The notes below the pieces were generated by a model. That model was not told the DNA's origin and searched no databases. It saw nothing but the letters and a program-made list of their open reading frames with translations. DNA of 64,000 nt from Desulfuromonadaceae bacterium (lineage in GTDB: Bacteria; Desulfobacterota; Desulfuromonadia; Desulfuromonadales; Desulfuromonadaceae). Positions 34,465 to 44,565 of the stretch are shown piece by piece. The first letter of the stretch is position 1, and every line of letters begins with the position of its first letter. The position numbers and the translations under genes were made by a program. The stretch is taken from positions 62,001-126,000 of the forward strand of contig JAFGXV010000003.1 in assembly GCA_016936455.1 (NCBI GenBank), read 5' to 3'.

Positions 34465-36903
34465 ATGCCCCACCGCGCCAAGGCAACGATCGGTCAGAAA
34501 ATTACCCGCATCGTCATGCTGACATCGAGCATCGTCCTGCTGATGTCACTGGCGGCATCGGTTTATCTGCAGGCAACCACCTTTGCCCAGAGCACCACCG
34601 ACAAGATGACAACCCTGGCCCAGGTCATCAGTGCCAACATCCGCCAGAACCTGATTTCCCGCCAATCCTGGCAGGTAAACCAAATTCTGGAAACGCTGGT
34701 GCAGGAGCCTTCCATTGAGGTGGCTACGGTCCTAGACCACGCCCACACCCCCTTTGCCCATTATCTCAACCGCAACCAGACCAGTTTTGCCGAAGAAATG
34801 AAAAAAAAGGCCTTCGATCCGCAGAGGGTGCGCGAAGCCGCCCAAACAGGCCTGGCGATTCAGGATCACTCTGCTAAATTTCTGACGGTGTATGTCCCCA
34901 TCCACGCCGAGGGGCGCTACCTCGGCTGCATCTACCTGCAGTCCAACCAGAATAAATTACTGCAAAACCTGCTGTGGTTCGCCGTGGTTGCGCTGACCAT
35001 TCTTTTTTTCACCCTGCTGGTGGCCTTTGGCCTCGGCAGCCATCTACAACGTCAGATCACCCGGCCATTGAGTCAGCTGGTCCGGCGGATGCAGATCATC
35101 AGCGACGACCAGGTCTGCAGCCTTGACACGCCGGAACCGCAAAGCAACATTTACGAAATCAACGACCTGCTCGGCAGCTTCAATGCCATGCTCCATCAAA
35201 TCAAAAAGCATGAAAGCGCACTGCAGAACTACAGCAGCAATCTTGAACAGCAGGTTAAACAGCGCACCAAAGATCTTCTCGACACCAACTCCGCCCTGCA
35301 AGACACCATTCAGCAGCTGGACCTGGCAAAACAGCAGGCAGATGATGCCAATGCGGCCAAATCCCGCTTTCTGGCGAACATGAGCCATGAGATCCGTACC
35401 CCCATGATCGGCGTACTCGGCATGACGGAACTGCTGGCGCAACAGGAGCTGTCCTCCAATCAGAGGGAGCTGGTTCACACGATTCACAGCTCCGGAGAGT
35501 CCTTGCTTTCACTGCTGAACGATCTGCTCGACATCTCGAAAATCGAAGTCGGCAAGCTGGAGCTGGAATGCGAGCCCTTCTCTCCGGGCCAGGTCATCGA
35601 CCAGGCCTGTGAACTGCTGGCGGAAAACGCCTACAACAAGGGACTTGACTTCACCGTCGTGCTTCAGCCCGACGTGCCACAGGAGCTGGCAGGCGACGCG
35701 GTCCGCCTGCGCCAGATTGTTCTCAATCTACTCTCCAACGCTGTCAAATTCACCCACCAGGGCAGCATTACCGTTGAGCTTTCGGTCATCGCAGCCAGTG
35801 AAACGATGTGCCAATTACAGCTGACCGTTGCCGACACTGGCATCGGGCTCACCGACACAGCGAAAAAAACAATTTTTGAGGCCTTCACTCAGGCGGACAA
35901 CTCCACCACCCGCCAATATGGCGGCACCGGTCTGGGGCTGACGATCGTCCGCCAGCTGGCTGAGCTGATGAAAGGGCATGTCCGCATCAAGGACAACCAC
36001 CCCAGCGGCAGCCTGTTTATCGTCGAGATCGAGCTGACACGCACCTCCCGGCGCAGCACCATCCAAGACAGCTGGCATCTCCCGGCTCGTCCGCAAACCG
36101 TTTTTCTGGCGACGGGCAACCCCCAATTAAAACGGGTTATCGCGTTTCAACTACAGCCCACGGAGGGCGACATTGTCATACTTGAAAATATGGAGCAGGC
36201 CCGTCAGCGCCTCGGGACCCTGACAGAAACCCAGCAACAAAATACCCTGCTCTGCGTTGACAGTGCCCTGCCCGGTGGCGGGCTGACACTGCTCCAAGAA
36301 CTGGCCAGACTGGCCGAAACGCAGAAAATAGGCGCGATCCTTTTCATCGCCCCGCACAATCAGGCCCTGACCCGCGAGCAGATGAACGCGCTGAAGGTTA
36401 CAGCGACACTCGCCAAGCCCATCAAGGTCGACAGCCTGATCAACAGTCTGCAGCACGCGGTCCAGGCTGAGGCCAAAGAGCTCCGTTCCCCGGCCGTAAC
36501 CGCATCGCCCGACGGCGCGCTCACCATTCTTCTGGCCGAAGACAACCCGACCAACCAGCGGCTGGTCCAACTGATTCTGCAGCCCCTTGGCCACCGACTG
36601 GTCAGCGTCAACAATGGTCAGGAAGCGTTACAAGCATGCAGCAGAGAAAACTTCGACCTGGTGCTGATGGACTGCCAGATGCCGGTTATGGATGGCTACG
36701 AAGCCACCCGGGAGTTGCGCGCCCGCCACGTCACCACTCCCATCATCGCCCTCACCGCCCATGCCTCGGAGCAGGACATCGAGCTGTGCTTTCAAGCCGG
36801 AATGGACGACTATCTGAGCAAACCCTACAAGCAGATGCAGCTACGACAGAAAATCGAGCGTTACCACAGGCCAACCCGCCCCGTTCCGGCCGGGGATGAA
36901 TAA
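34465..36903 (+). CDS. Hybrid sensor histidine kinase with two receiver domains
   Basis: 812 residues. A membrane segment (about 15-38), a short extracytoplasmic region (40-165), a second segment (170-195), HAMP, a coiled coil, HisKA with H-box NMSHEIRTPMIG (about 307-318), HATPase (NAVKFT, DTGIGL, GGTGLGL), a degenerate receiver-like segment (about 540-665) and a receiver with acceptor Asp in LMDCQMPVMDG (about 735). This is a BarA-like architecture without an obvious HPt domain. It needs an external phosphotransfer protein and output regulator, not found nearby. The stop is directly followed by the next start, so the propeller protein is coupled. Confidence 0.94.
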   Translation: MPHRAKATIGQKITRIVMLTSSIVLLMSLAASVYLQATTFAQSTTDKMTTLAQVISANIRQNLISRQSWQVNQILETLVQEPSIEVATVLDHAHTPFAHYLNRNQTSFAEEMKKKAFDPQRVREAAQTGLAIQDHSAKFLTVYVPIHAEGRYLGCIYLQSNQNKLLQNLLWFAVVALTILFFTLLVAFGLGSHLQRQITRPLSQLVRRMQIISDDQVCSLDTPEPQSNIYEINDLLGSFNAMLHQIKKHESALQNYSSNLEQQVKQRTKDLLDTNSALQDTIQQLDLAKQQADDANAAKSRFLANMSHEIRTPMIGVLGMTELLAQQELSSNQRELVHTIHSSGESLLSLLNDLLDISKIEVGKLELECEPFSPGQVIDQACELLAENAYNKGLDFTVVLQPDVPQELAGDAVRLRQIVLNLLSNAVKFTHQGSITVELSVIAASETMCQLQLTVADTGIGLTDTAKKTIFEAFTQADNSTTRQYGGTGLGLTIVRQLAELMKGHVRIKDNHPSGSLFIVEIELTRTSRRSTIQDSWHLPARPQTVFLATGNPQLKRVIAFQLQPTEGDIVILENMEQARQRLGTLTETQQQNTLLCVDSALPGGGLTLLQELARLAETQKIGAILFIAPHNQALTREQMNALKVTATLAKPIKVDSLINSLQHAVQAEAKELRSPAVTASPDGALTILLAEDNPTNQRLVQLILQPLGHRLVSVNNGQEALQACSRENFDLVLMDCQMPVMDGYEATRELRARHVTTPIIALTAHASEQDIELCFQAGMDDYLSKPYKQMQLRQKIERYHRPTRPVPAGDE

Positions 36904-39117
36904 ATGAGCGTCCCCAGAGCAGGCGCCAGAAAATTTCTTTTCCTCCTGACAGGCTATTTCATCCTGCTGGGCGGCCTGATTTGGGGCATTTGTCGCCTGA
37001 ATGACGCGCCCCGACCCCGGATCGACAGCATCCGCGTCGACAACACCACCCATCAGCTTCAGATTTCGGGCAGCGCGCTCAACTTACAATCCACGGCATC
37101 ACTGGTGTTGAAAAATCGCGACAACGAGGCAACAATTTTCACCACGGAATTCTGGCCATCGGTCAACGACATCCAGTGCCAGGACAATCTGGCCTGGCTG
37201 CTCTGTAACCAGACAGGTCTGGTTGCCCTGAATCTCAGCAACCCATCCGACCCACAGTTCGAAGGAATTCTTCACCTGTCCCAGAAACTGTGGAAGCTCA
37301 CGTTGCGTAACGACAGGGCCTATATCGCCTGCGGTCGGGACGGCCTGCTCATCTGCGACATCAGCGATCCAAAACAAATCCGCATCGTCACCCAAAAACA
37401 ATTCAGCTCGCCGATTATGGCCATAGAAACCGCCGGAGAGCTCATCCTGCTGTCTGCATTTCAAAAAGGCGTCTATCTCTACGATCCAGCCACCGACACG
37501 ATTGTCAAAGAAATTCCGTTCGCAGGCCGCCAAACAGTCATCAAGAAGAAAGGGACTCTTATTGCCTGCGTAGGAAAAGCCGGCGCAGCATCCAGCAGCG
37601 AGATCGCGCTGATCGATATCGGTGACCCGCAGCGCCCCCGGCTTCTCTCCAGAACCCCACTCAATGAAATCATCACGGACATTCTGATCGACCGCCACCT
37701 GCTTTTCGCTGCCTGCCCTCAGGGGGCACTCGCAATCTGGGACATTTCCGATCCCGCGCATCCCGCAGAGCGGCATCTCTCTACGCCGCTTGTCAATGTC
37801 AGCAACCTGACCAACAATCCGCAGGGAGTTTTAGCGCTGACAGAGAACGGCGACCTCTACCTGCTGAACACAGACTCCGCCTCACGCCCCCCCGCGCTGA
37901 ACGGAATCAAACAGTTTGGCACCCTGCGCGGCGGCAGGGCATTGGCCTCCCATGACCACTTTGCGCTTGTCAGCACCATCAAGGCGATCAGCATAATCGA
38001 CCTGTCCAGAACCGAGCATATTGATAAAACTCGGATTTTCCCCTATGGCACCAGCCACTACGTTTGCAGCTGGCATGAAACAAGGAACTACGCCATCGCC
38101 CGGGAAAAACTTGCGTTCAAGCTATTCGCCAAGAGAGGAGAAAAGCTGGTCTTTATTGAAGAGACAGCGCTCCCCGCCATCACGGCAGGATTGGCCCTGA
38201 GTGATGACGATCTGTACGTCTTGACGTACAGATCGTCATCAAAACAGAACATCCTGCACTGTTTCAAGATCAATGAAAAAGGTCACGTCACAAAAATCGG
38301 CGAACACGACATTACCGACCTGAAAGCAGACCCGACAAAACACGGTCTTCTTATCCACGACCAACGCCTTTACATCAATTCTTCACGCGATGTCAGGGTC
38401 TTTTCTCTTGAAACACCCGCCGCCCCCCGGGAGCTGCCGGATGAAAAGATTCCCACCATGGCAAGGCGCACACACATCTGCGACGACAGGGCCTACCTGG
38501 CCGCTGGCAAAGAGGGCATCCGTATCTACCAGCTCACACGCGGCAGCGCACCGCAACTGTTAAGCCACGTTCCTTTTGCATCGCATTTTTTCAATGGAGC
38601 ACAGGCCCTGGATGTTGCCTGCAATGACGGCATTCTTTATGTTGCCTGCGGTGTCCGTGGCGTTCTCAGCCTTGATGTCCACGATCCCGCACAACCAAAG
38701 ATTCTTGATTCGTTCGAAATTGATGAGTCGATCAATGAATTATCCATCACGGAAAACCGTCTGTTCTGCCGGGCTAACTCACAAAGTATCTACGAGGTCG
38801 ACATCAGCAATCCGGCGCGACTGCATAAGGTTCTGCGACTGGGGATAATGGAAGATTTTCTCCTGCTGGGGGAGGAACTCTACTGTCTCAAGCGTGACGG
38901 CATTCACCAGCTACCGGCGCCACTGAAGCTACCGAGAACCTCCTCGGCCAACAGCCGGCAGTTGGCATTTGAACTTCCGGAAAACGCTCGACCCGGAAGC
39001 TACGAGCTGTTCATCAACAGACTGGAGAAAAAGTGCGGTTACGTTGGAGACCTGACCTGTACGGCAGGAAAAGAATGGACGTTTGTTGTCCCGGCAAAAA
39101 CCATGGCAGAACAGTAA
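36904..39117 (+). CDS. Membrane-anchored LVIVD-type beta-propeller protein
   Basis: 737 residues. One N-terminal membrane segment (about 10-30) anchors a large periplasmic part made of repeated strands of the LVIVD type, for example LLICDISDPKQIRIV, LAIWDISDPAHPAE, LSLDVHDPAQPKIL and IYEVDISNPARLHKV, spaced some 40-45 residues as in propeller blades. A ~70-residue C-terminal domain follows. ATG 36904 begins immediately after the kinase stop, so both are made together. I infer a ligand-binding or protein-binding partner for the kinase. The gene contains a perfect inverted repeat at 38202-38241. Composition is slightly less GC-rich than its neighbours. Confidence 0.88.
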   Translation: MSVPRAGARKFLFLLTGYFILLGGLIWGICRLNDAPRPRIDSIRVDNTTHQLQISGSALNLQSTASLVLKNRDNEATIFTTEFWPSVNDIQCQDNLAWLLCNQTGLVALNLSNPSDPQFEGILHLSQKLWKLTLRNDRAYIACGRDGLLICDISDPKQIRIVTQKQFSSPIMAIETAGELILLSAFQKGVYLYDPATDTIVKEIPFAGRQTVIKKKGTLIACVGKAGAASSSEIALIDIGDPQRPRLLSRTPLNEIITDILIDRHLLFAACPQGALAIWDISDPAHPAERHLSTPLVNVSNLTNNPQGVLALTENGDLYLLNTDSASRPPALNGIKQFGTLRGGRALASHDHFALVSTIKAISIIDLSRTEHIDKTRIFPYGTSHYVCSWHETRNYAIAREKLAFKLFAKRGEKLVFIEETALPAITAGLALSDDDLYVLTYRSSSKQNILHCFKINEKGHVTKIGEHDITDLKADPTKHGLLIHDQRLYINSSRDVRVFSLETPAAPRELPDEKIPTMARRTHICDDRAYLAAGKEGIRIYQLTRGSAPQLLSHVPFASHFFNGAQALDVACNDGILYVACGVRGVLSLDVHDPAQPKILDSFEIDESINELSITENRLFCRANSQSIYEVDISNPARLHKVLRLGIMEDFLLLGEELYCLKRDGIHQLPAPLKLPRTSSANSRQLAFELPENARPGSYELFINRLEKKCGYVGDLTCTAGKEWTFVVPAKTMAEQ
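38202..38241. repeat. 19-bp perfect inverted repeat inside coding sequence
   Basis: TGATGACGATCTGTACGTC (38202-38220) and its exact reverse complement (38223-38241) with only TT between them. It lies in frame within the propeller gene, encoding the segment SDDDLYVLTYRSSSK. Possible cruciform or strong mRNA hairpin. Confidence 0.95.
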
Positions 39118-39135
39118 CAGCAAGCTGGCCTGCGC

Positions 39136-41553
39136 TTAAAACGTATAGCGTGCCTCCAGCCACAACCGGCGACCCAGCTGATAGTCGCCCAGCTCTTCAT
39201 CCGGATTGTAGATATAGACTTTTTTATTGAAGACGTTGAGCACATCCGCGGTGAGGGTGAGGGCCTGTCCGGCAACGGTTTTCGCTGTCCAGCTCAGGCT
39301 CCAGTCGAACACCGTCGCGCTGGGATAGGAAACGTCATCGTAGATGTCAACCCGCTCGCCATCGGGCAGGTCGTAATTTTCCCCCGTATCGACAATCGCA
39401 CGATAGCCACTGCGATAGCGGGTGGTATTGGTAAAGGTGAACCCATACGGCAATTCGACGCGATAGATCAGGTTGGCACTCCACTCGCGGTTATAATCCG
39501 ATCGAGGCAGGTTGATGCGGGCGGTCGTATGTTCATGGAACCAGACCAGTTCATCGAGATCTTCCAGATCAAGCAGATCGTTATAGCCCTCGTTGCTCGA
39601 CTCGCTGTCCTGCCAGGTGGCATTGACGAGTAGATATTGCCTGGTCCATTGCCGCTCCCACGACAGGGTCACTTCCTGGTGTCGGCTCTCCCCGTTGTTG
39701 TTCCATTCCGAATAAATGTAGCCGGCCTCATCCCGGGCCAGCACCTGCTTGGCCAGCAGATCCTCGCCATCGCGATCAATGTAGCTGAGGGTCAGGCGCC
39801 CTTCAAACAGATCCTGCTCCAGACTGACGCTCCACTCATCGACATAGGGCGTATCCAGATCGGAAACACGGGCAACAGCAAAGGAGGTGCGCGGCGACAG
39901 CACCCAGTCGTTCAGGGTTCCATCGCCATTGATCGAACGCGTCCACAGCTCGGTCAGGGCCTTGTCCTCATCCAGCGCATAGGTCAGAAAGGTTTTGCCG
40001 TAATAGCGGTTCCGTCCGGCACTGATCAGGGTTGAACCATCCCCAAACAGGTCATAGGACAGGCTGAAACGACCCGCATAATCGGTGTTTTTCATGAAAT
40101 CATTGTAGCTGACATGCAGACCGGGACGGAACGACAGCCGCCACCAGGACAGGGTATCCTCAAGATAGGCATCGACAAAGCTGATTTCAGCCTCCACGTC
40201 ATCGTCGGGATAGAGCGTCATCCGGTAGGCGTATTGGTCTGCGGGAAGACAGAAAATATCCCCGGGATCGCTGGTCACGATGGCGCTGGTTTTCCAACCT
40301 GTATTAGTCGCCCGCCCACGCTCGTAATCCGCCGTCGACCGCTCAAGGGTGAGACCACTGATCCAGGCCTGCTTGACGCCACCAAAAGTAAAAGGAGTCC
40401 AGTCAACATGCAGGGCAGAGGTCAGGCTTTTCTGCTGCGTTTCGATATCGCCGTACCAACCGGCAAGACTGTACCTCTCTCCCTCTCCCCCCCAATCCGC
40501 CAATAGAGTGTTCAGATAGTTGAAGAAATTATCAGGTGCCTGCCGGTTATTTTCGCTGGTGCGATACCCCAGCGACCAATCGAGGCTGGCCAGAGAAAAT
40601 TCCTGTTTGAGCGAAGCCAGAAAAGAGGTCCCCCCCCCTTCAACGGTAAAGTCACTGTCCTTGACATTGCTTTTGAAATAACGGGCCTCATACGGTGTCG
40701 CGAGAAAGGAAAGACGCAGCTCGGTGCTTTCCGTAGGCTGATAGAAATACTTGGCAAAAAAGTTTTCTTCCAGACGGCGCTGCACGTGTTCCTGCTCGAA
40801 CTGAGTCAGGGGAAGTTTGGAATAGTTTTTCGAATAGGCCGCAAGGATGGCCATATTGTCCGTCAGCGGCACACTGACCTGGGCATGTCCATAGTATTTG
40901 CGAAACTCCGGCTGCATCGCAGCATCCTCCGAATCCTCGAAGGCCTCCCGGTTGTCACGGGCGATTTTAAAACTCGTCCACTCGGAGCGGGTACTGCGGC
41001 CGGAAATTTCGCCCGAAAAAGTCTTGTCAGGATCCCGTGTCGTGATATCGACAACACCGCCGGTAAAACCGCTGTAGCGCGCCGAGATATTGCTGCGGTA
41101 GATCCGGATGGCATCGATCAGGTCCGTATCCAGAAACAGCTCCTGAGAATGCCCGGGAACATCTGTGATGCTCGTTGGATTATCTGCAGCGGGATTCAGC
41201 AGGCTGTTGTTGCCCAATCCGTCGATCATGAAATTGTTATCGTAAATGCGCCCGCCAGAAATCGAGATCTCCGGCGGCAGGATCTCCCCGCCCGTAAGAG
41301 AGGAATCGTCGGTCTCGTTGAACTGAATCCCGGGCAACACCTTCAACAGATCCGTCACCGCACCGTCGGTTTGGGGCAGAAAATCGATTTGCTGGCGCGA
41401 CAAGGATGAGGCTCCAGAGGTCTGCATGGACCGGGTATCGACCACCCGGATCTCATCGAGTTCACGCTCCTCCGCAAGCTGTTCCTCCTCAGCGGCCCAA
41501 AGCCCCGCCGGGAACAGCAGCACCAAAATCAAAGAAATAACAGCGCGCTTCAT
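39136..41553 (-). CDS. TonB-dependent outer membrane receptor
   Basis: 805 residues. Signal peptide (MKRAVISLILVLLFPAGLWA), a plug domain (about 40-150: FLPQTDGAVTDLLKVLPGIQ, then ISISGGRIYDNNFMIDGLG) and a 22-strand barrel ending RRLWLEARYTF with the expected terminal aromatic. The short TonB-box-like region is DEIRVVD. The substrate is unknown; no transport partners or riboswitch sit next to it. GGAGGCGGG upstream supports ATG 41553 over 41586. Convergent with the propeller gene (18 bases). Confidence 0.92.
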   Translation of the reverse strand: MKRAVISLILVLLFPAGLWAAEEEQLAEERELDEIRVVDTRSMQTSGASSLSRQQIDFLPQTDGAVTDLLKVLPGIQFNETDDSSLTGGEILPPEISISGGRIYDNNFMIDGLGNNSLLNPAADNPTSITDVPGHSQELFLDTDLIDAIRIYRSNISARYSGFTGGVVDITTRDPDKTFSGEISGRSTRSEWTSFKIARDNREAFEDSEDAAMQPEFRKYYGHAQVSVPLTDNMAILAAYSKNYSKLPLTQFEQEHVQRRLEENFFAKYFYQPTESTELRLSFLATPYEARYFKSNVKDSDFTVEGGGTSFLASLKQEFSLASLDWSLGYRTSENNRQAPDNFFNYLNTLLADWGGEGERYSLAGWYGDIETQQKSLTSALHVDWTPFTFGGVKQAWISGLTLERSTADYERGRATNTGWKTSAIVTSDPGDIFCLPADQYAYRMTLYPDDDVEAEISFVDAYLEDTLSWWRLSFRPGLHVSYNDFMKNTDYAGRFSLSYDLFGDGSTLISAGRNRYYGKTFLTYALDEDKALTELWTRSINGDGTLNDWVLSPRTSFAVARVSDLDTPYVDEWSVSLEQDLFEGRLTLSYIDRDGEDLLAKQVLARDEAGYIYSEWNNNGESRHQEVTLSWERQWTRQYLLVNATWQDSESSNEGYNDLLDLEDLDELVWFHEHTTARINLPRSDYNREWSANLIYRVELPYGFTFTNTTRYRSGYRAIVDTGENYDLPDGERVDIYDDVSYPSATVFDWSLSWTAKTVAGQALTLTADVLNVFNKKVYIYNPDEELGDYQLGRRLWLEARYTF

Positions 41554-41782
41554 CGGCCCGCCTCCACACAACATCGCAAAAAACACTTCAAAGCAATTTC
41601 ACGAAAATGGCATGTTGCCCCCTGCGGCTCAAGAAAAAATTAGCTAATAAAACAAGCCATTAAAGAATACCTTAATAAATCACATGCGATCTCCCTACCG
41701 TTTAAAACTGGCCAGCGGGAAACTTTTCCATTAATATTCAGCGACGTTAAAAAAGGGAACACCCCAGGCAAAAGGAGCCATA

Positions 41783-42445
41783 ATGAAAGATCTTGATGAA
41801 CTGGTGATGGGATTTCGCCGTTTTCAGGAAAACTACTTTACCGATGACACTGGCCTGTTCGAACAGCTCCGGCAGGGGCAGAACCCCAAAACCCTCGCCA
41901 TCTGCTGTAGCGACTCACGCGTTGACCCGTCGCTGCTGACGGACAGCGCCCCCGGCGATCTGTTTGTTATCCGCAATGTGGCCGGGCTGGTCCCACCCTA
42001 CCAGCCGGACTGCCATTATCACGGGGTTTCCGCAGCGCTGGAATATGCCGTCAAGGTACTGGAAGTCGAACATATCCTGCTGATCGGCCACAGCCAGTGC
42101 GGCGGCATCAACGGCCTGATGAATCTGCGCGCCGGGCAGGATGACAATGAGTTCATCAACCGCTGGGTAGAAATTGCCAAACCGGCCAAGCAGGCGGTGC
42201 TGAAGACCTTGGCCGGAAAACCACAGCCGATTCAGGAACGGGCCTGTGAACAGGCTTCGCTGCTGCTGTCACTGGAAAACCTGCTGACGTTTCCCTGGGT
42301 GGTTAAGAAAGTCGAGGCGCGGACCCTGGCGCTGCACGCCTGGTATGTGGATATCCAGTCGGGCGAACTGCAACACTACGTGGCCAAACGCGGGCAGTTT
42401 GAAACACTGGTGAAACATCCGGAGAAAAAAGACAACGAGAGCTGA
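41783..42445 (+). CDS. Beta-carbonic anhydrase
   Basis: 220 residues; interconverts CO2 and bicarbonate with a zinc ion. Zinc ligands and the catalytic dyad appear as CCSDSRVDP (Cys42, Asp44, Arg46) and GHSQCGGI (His and Cys near 102-105). HYHGVSAALEYAV is also typical. No signal peptide. AAAAGGAG lies 8 bases before ATG 41783. It converges on the MFS gene with a 6-base gap, and 229 bases separate it from the TonB receptor. Confidence 0.95.
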   Translation: MKDLDELVMGFRRFQENYFTDDTGLFEQLRQGQNPKTLAICCSDSRVDPSLLTDSAPGDLFVIRNVAGLVPPYQPDCHYHGVSAALEYAVKVLEVEHILLIGHSQCGGINGLMNLRAGQDDNEFINRWVEIAKPAKQAVLKTLAGKPQPIQERACEQASLLLSLENLLTFPWVVKKVEARTLALHAWYVDIQSGELQHYVAKRGQFETLVKHPEKKDNES

Positions 42446-42451
42446 ACAGGG

Positions 42452-43624
42452 TCAGGAAATGGCCGCATGCTCGGCTGGCTCGGGCAGACGGATCCACTGG
42501 ACGGCGACCAGGGAGACCCCACTCATCAGCGCACCGACGACAAAAGGGATCCGGTAATCGACCATCCACAGGGCACCGCCAACAACCGGCATCACCACAG
42601 CAGCCAGATGATTGATGGTAAAAGCCACAGCCATGCTCGGCGCGATATCGCGCGGATCGGCCACCTTCTGAAAGTAGGTCCGGATGGCGATGGCAAAATT
42701 GAAGAAGATATGATCCAGCACATAGAGCCCCATCACCAGAGGCAGGGATCTGCTCCAGGCATAGCCCAGAAATACGCCGATCAGACTGGCGTACTCCAGA
42801 GACAGAACCTTCCGCTCACCAAAACGGACAATCGCCCGCCCGATCAGGGGGCTGACAAAGTAGTTGATCAGGTTATTGACGACAAACAGCCCCGCCACCT
42901 GCGTTACCGAGCAGTGGAACTCCTTGACCAGCAGAAAAACGGAAAAAGCGATAAAGATCTGGCGCCGCGCGCCGGCCATACAGGTCAGGAAATAAAACAG
43001 CGCATAGCGGCGGCGCAACACCATGTGACGGTGCTGGGGAACGACCTGATCGCTGGCCGGGTCCTGCAGCAGGCCCCAGATGCCGAGTCCCAGCACCAGC
43101 AAGCCAATCAGGGCAAAAATCGCCTTGTAGTCCAGAACGAAGCCCAGGCCGAACACCAGTGCGCCGACCACGATATTCACCGCCGACGTCAGGCTTTTCA
43201 GGCGGCCGAACACCAGCGGGGCGTGCGCCGGATCAAAATACTGCAGCGTCAGCGATTGGTTGGTGGTTTCGTAATAGTGAAAGCCGAAGCTGATGACCAG
43301 GGTCGACAGGATGAGGCCGGAATAACTCGGCAGAAAGCCGGTCAGAATACTGCCGACGCCGACGATCAGCACCGACAGGGCCGCCAGCCGATGCTCCCTT
43401 ACGACCAGCAGCATGTAGACCACCAGCAGCGCCAGCAGACCCGGGATTTCGCGCACAGAGCCGATGACACCAACCTGCTGGCCATTCAGGCCCGCCACTT
43501 CCACCGCGAAGTTGTTGAACAGGATCATCCAGCTCTGCAGTCCGCAGGCCGACGCGATGGTCAGAACGACCAGAAAGCGCAGCATGCGTGGCTGGCCAAA
43601 ATCTCCGTCCAGCAGTGCCCTCAT
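42452..43624 (-). CDS. MFS transporter
   Basis: 390 residues with about twelve hydrophobic segments. GGAL/GRAIVRFGERKVL in the middle resembles the cytoplasmic MFS loop. The substrate is unknown. Its ATG overlaps the end of the CaCA exchanger gene by 4 bases (43621-43624), so the two are translationally coupled, which suggests a related ionic or osmotic task. Confidence 0.87.
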   Translation of the reverse strand: MRALLDGDFGQPRMLRFLVVLTIASACGLQSWMILFNNFAVEVAGLNGQQVGVIGSVREIPGLLALLVVYMLLVVREHRLAALSVLIVGVGSILTGFLPSYSGLILSTLVISFGFHYYETTNQSLTLQYFDPAHAPLVFGRLKSLTSAVNIVVGALVFGLGFVLDYKAIFALIGLLVLGLGIWGLLQDPASDQVVPQHRHMVLRRRYALFYFLTCMAGARRQIFIAFSVFLLVKEFHCSVTQVAGLFVVNNLINYFVSPLIGRAIVRFGERKVLSLEYASLIGVFLGYAWSRSLPLVMGLYVLDHIFFNFAIAIRTYFQKVADPRDIAPSMAVAFTINHLAAVVMPVVGGALWMVDYRIPFVVGALMSGVSLVAVQWIRLPEPAEHAAIS

Positions 43625-44565
43625 ACGAGATACAGCACGCTCACGAACAGCAGATAAGCCACCAGCAACAGGCTGCCTTTGACGCGGTCAATTTGATAAC
43701 CATGGCGGCACAGGGGTATCAGGATCAGGCTGAAGCCCAGCACCACGGGCAACTCGAAACGCAGCAGCGACGGTGCGACCTCAATCGGACGAAACAGCCC
43801 GCAGAATCCCAGGACAAACAGGATATTGAAGATATTGCTGCCGATAACATTGCCGATGCTGATCTCCATCTCGCCTTTGCTGGCACTGACCATGGAAGCG
43901 GCCAGCTCGGGAAGGCTGGTTCCCAGCGCGACAATGGTCATACCGATCACCAGTTCCGAAAGACCGATACTGCGGGCGATCAAGACAGCCGAATCCACCA
44001 TCAGCTGGGCACCGATCCCCAAGCCGACAATGCCGCCGGCAATAAACAGCAGATCACGCCCCCTGGAACAGGATGGCGTACCCTTCCCGTCCCCATTCGA
44101 ATCGACATCCAGACCGCTCGTACGCGCGGTGCGGATGCAATAGAAAATAAAGCCCGCCAACAGGGAAAGAAAAATCAGCGATTCGGCCCGGCCCAGCTCG
44201 CCATCGAAGCAGAACAGAAACAGCAGCCCCGTCGTTGCGATCATGAACGGCAGTTCGCGTTTGATCAGCCCGCGCGGCACCAGCAGCGGCGCAACCATGG
44301 CCGAAGCCCCAAGGATCAAACCGATATTGGCAATATTGGAACCGACGATATTGCCGACGGCGATATCCGACGAGCCGCGGATCAGAGCCAGCAGAGAAAC
44401 CAGCAGCTCGGGCATACTGGTGGCAAACGAAACAATGGTCATGCCGACCACGAGTCTCCGCACTCCGTAGGACAGGGCCAGCCGCGAACTGCCCTCCACC
44501 AGATAATCCGCGCCATAATACAGCAGTGCCAGTCCGACAAAAAACAGGACAATCGACCCCAACAT
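43621..44565 (-). CDS. CaCA family calcium/sodium antiporter (YrbG-like)
   Basis: 314 residues with ten hydrophobic segments and two internally repeated alpha motifs, GNIVGSNIANIGLILG (about 70) and GNVIGSNIFNILFVLG (about 235), each preceded by SFATSMPEL or ALGTSLPEL. This inverted two-repeat layout defines the K+-independent Na+/Ca2+ exchanger family. First gene of a two-gene unit with the MFS transporter. Confidence 0.94.
   Translation of the reverse strand: MLGSIVLFFVGLALLYYGADYLVEGSSRLALSYGVRRLVVGMTIVSFATSMPELLVSLLALIRGSSDIAVGNIVGSNIANIGLILGASAMVAPLLVPRGLIKRELPFMIATTGLLFLFCFDGELGRAESLIFLSLLAGFIFYCIRTARTSGLDVDSNGDGKGTPSCSRGRDLLFIAGGIVGLGIGAQLMVDSAVLIARSIGLSELVIGMTIVALGTSLPELAASMVSASKGEMEISIGNVIGSNIFNILFVLGFCGLFRPIEVAPSLLRFELPVVLGFSLILIPLCRHGYQIDRVKGSLLLVAYLLFVSVLYLV

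Noticed and set aside
41586-41782. Iron- or metal-regulator box upstream of the TonB receptor
   Set aside because: Only short AT-rich dyads are visible; no convincing Fur-like 19-base palindrome.
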